Shown: positions 63,088 through 64,000 of the stretch, piece after piece | How positions within the stretch are numbered: the stretch's first letter is position 1 | How the letters are laid out: the number at the start of each line of letters is the position of its first letter | Assembly: GCF_007995085.1 (NCBI RefSeq) | Contig: NZ_VOQS01000005.1 | Coordinates: forward strand, 186,001 to 250,000 | Source: Paraburkholderia azotifigens | Lineage (GTDB): Bacteria > Pseudomonadota > Gammaproteobacteria > Burkholderiales > Burkholderiaceae | Reading direction: 5' to 3' | DNA: 64,000 nucleotides | The notes under the pieces: model-generated | Told to the model about the DNA's origin: nothing | What the model saw: only the letters and a program-made list of their open reading frames with translations | The model's database searches: none | Program-made: the position numbers and the translations under genes

Positions 63088-63716
63088 TCAGGATACTCAT
63101 TGCCGACGACCACGCGATCGTCCGCGGCGGACTCAGGCAGATCATCGCGACGACGAGCGACATGGTCGTCGCGGCGGAAGCGGCGCAAGGCTCGGAAGTC
63201 GTCGACAAGCTGCGCAGCTGTGCCGTCGATCTTCTTCTGCTCGACATGACGATGCCGGGCATCAGCGGCGTCGATCTGATTCGCCGCGTACGTGCCGAAC
63301 AGCCTGCGCTGCCCGTGCTGGTGCTGAGCATCCACGACGAAGCGCAGGTCGCGTCGCGCGCGCTGCGCGCGGGCGCGACGGGCTATCTGACGAAAGACAG
63401 CGACCCCGATGTGCTGCTCGCGGCCATCCGCAAGCTGGCGGACGGCGGGCGTTTCATCGATCCGAAGCTGGTCGATGCGATGGTGTTCGAGACGCATCGC
63501 GGCGACATGCCGCCGCATGAAGTGCTCTCCGACCGCGAATTTCAGGTGTTGCAGATGCTCGCCGCAGGCAGGAGCATCAACGAGATCGCCGATATCTGCG
63601 CGCTCAGCGCGAAGACGATCAGCACGCACAAGATGCGCCTGATGCAGAAGCTCGGCCTCGCCAACAACGCCGAAGTCATCCGCTACGCGATCCGCCATGG
63701 GCTGATTGTCGAGTAG
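63084..63716 (+). CDS. NarL/FixJ-type response regulator
   Basis: 210 residues. The N-terminal receiver domain has the acidic pair IADDH and phospho-acceptor Asp54 (LLDMTMPG). The C-terminal LuxR HTH reads SDREFQVLQMLAAGRSINEIADICALSAKTISTHK. ATG 63084 overlaps the kinase stop. It is the transcriptional output of this signalling operon; the target genes are not evident. Confidence 0.94.
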   Translation: MIRILIADDHAIVRGGLRQIIATTSDMVVAAEAAQGSEVVDKLRSCAVDLLLLDMTMPGISGVDLIRRVRAEQPALPVLVLSIHDEAQVASRALRAGATGYLTKDSDPDVLLAAIRKLADGGRFIDPKLVDAMVFETHRGDMPPHEVLSDREFQVLQMLAAGRSINEIADICALSAKTISTHKMRLMQKLGLANNAEVIRYAIRHGLIVE

Positions 63717-63892
63717 CCGCGGCATTGCGCCGCACATGCGCCGCGCGCGTGAATGCGCGCAGTAAGTATTGTGTTTGCAATATGTCAGCGGGTTTATCCG
63801 AATGTCGACGCCAGTCTGGTCCGTGACACGATCTGCTCAAGCTCGACTATGCGCGAGCAACCCGCACGTTCCTGTATTTGTCACGCGTATTT

Positions 63893-64000
63893 ATGCATCG
63901 CAGGCGTTTCCTATTTGCCGCGGCGAGTGCCGCGGGCGCGGCGCTGGCTGCGCGAGCCGCATCGGGCGAACACTTCGATATCGTCTATCCGCAGATCAGG
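63893..64000 (+). CDS. Exported protein, 5' end only (Tat signal)
   Basis: 36 codons from ATG 63893 to the window edge. The start MHRRRFLFAAASAAGAALAARA is a twin-arginine-like signal followed by a hydrophobic core, with the mature part beginning near SGEHFDIVYPQIR. It may be a periplasmic binding protein or an enzyme, which would suit a partner of the adjacent signalling operon, but too little is visible to say. No clear ribosome binding site is seen. Confidence 0.55.
   Translation, partial: MHRRRFLFAAASAAGAALAARAASGEHFDIVYPQIR

Noticed and set aside
63743..63760. GCGCGC hairpin after the NarL-type gene
   Set aside because: Short alternating GC stem without a T tract; expected by chance in such GC-rich DNA.

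Overview
The window looks like chromosomal or megaplasmid DNA of a GC-rich betaproteobacterium of the Burkholderiaceae, most likely Paraburkholderia or a close relative. This rests on codon use, gene families (ACS-type MFS carriers, HAD type II/FAD oxidase pairs, Lrp and LysR regulators, GhrA, UspA) and a 656-bp palindromic intergenic element of a type I recall from Paraburkholderia genomes. I see no rRNA, tRNA, CRISPR array, transposase or integrase.

Region 1 (about 1-18.8 kb) is visibly less GC-rich than the rest and holds catabolic genes with their own regulators. A plus-strand set carries the end of an MFS transporter, an HMG-CoA-lyase-like enzyme and a metallo-beta-lactamase-fold hydrolase. 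A LysR gene is divergent from hyuA-hyuB-CaiB/BaiF CoA-transferase. A convergent minus-strand set carries a second CaiB/BaiF CoA-transferase, a second MFS transporter and a D-2-hydroxyacid dehydrogenase; it lies opposite a LacI-family gene, with two identical 18-bp operator-like sites between them. Next come an IclR gene, a divergent FAH-family dehydratase-like gene and a dapB paralogue. hyuA carries one, and the minus-strand CoA-transferase two, single-base contractions in G/C homopolymers; all three look like sequencing errors or very recent decay.

Region 2 (19-35.8 kb) is high-GC. It has an alpha/beta hydrolase, a GNAT, a glucarate-type MFS carrier, a two-domain GNAT and an aldehyde dehydrogenase. 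These are followed by HAD, FAD oxidase, a Dpp-type ABC transporter, a three-subunit FAD/2Fe-2S dehydrogenase of the opine/hydroxyproline/HCN-synthase type and a stand-alone AraC domain. From the first permease gene on, every junction overlaps.

Region 3 (35.8-57 kb) starts with the palindromic element between convergent genes. Then come a LysR gene and a spermidine/putrescine-type ABC transporter with a second HAD-FAD oxidase pair and an aldehyde dehydrogenase. A hicAB toxin-antitoxin locus and a GMC oxidoreductase separate these from the substrate-binding protein gene. A minus-strand run (tartrate/malate dehydrogenase family, succinate-semialdehyde dehydrogenase, AstE-like deacylase, cupin), LysR and Lrp regulators, a class III aminotransferase, ghrA and a second two-domain GNAT complete it. 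Together regions 2 and 3 read as uptake and oxidation of amines or opine-like amino compounds: transporter, FAD oxidase, aldehyde dehydrogenase, then central metabolism.

Region 4 (57-64 kb) holds small uncharacterised proteins around a universal stress protein. It ends with a translationally coupled signalling operon (hybrid kinase, receiver-PAS-kinase, NarL-type regulator) and the first 36 codons of an exported protein cut by the window edge.
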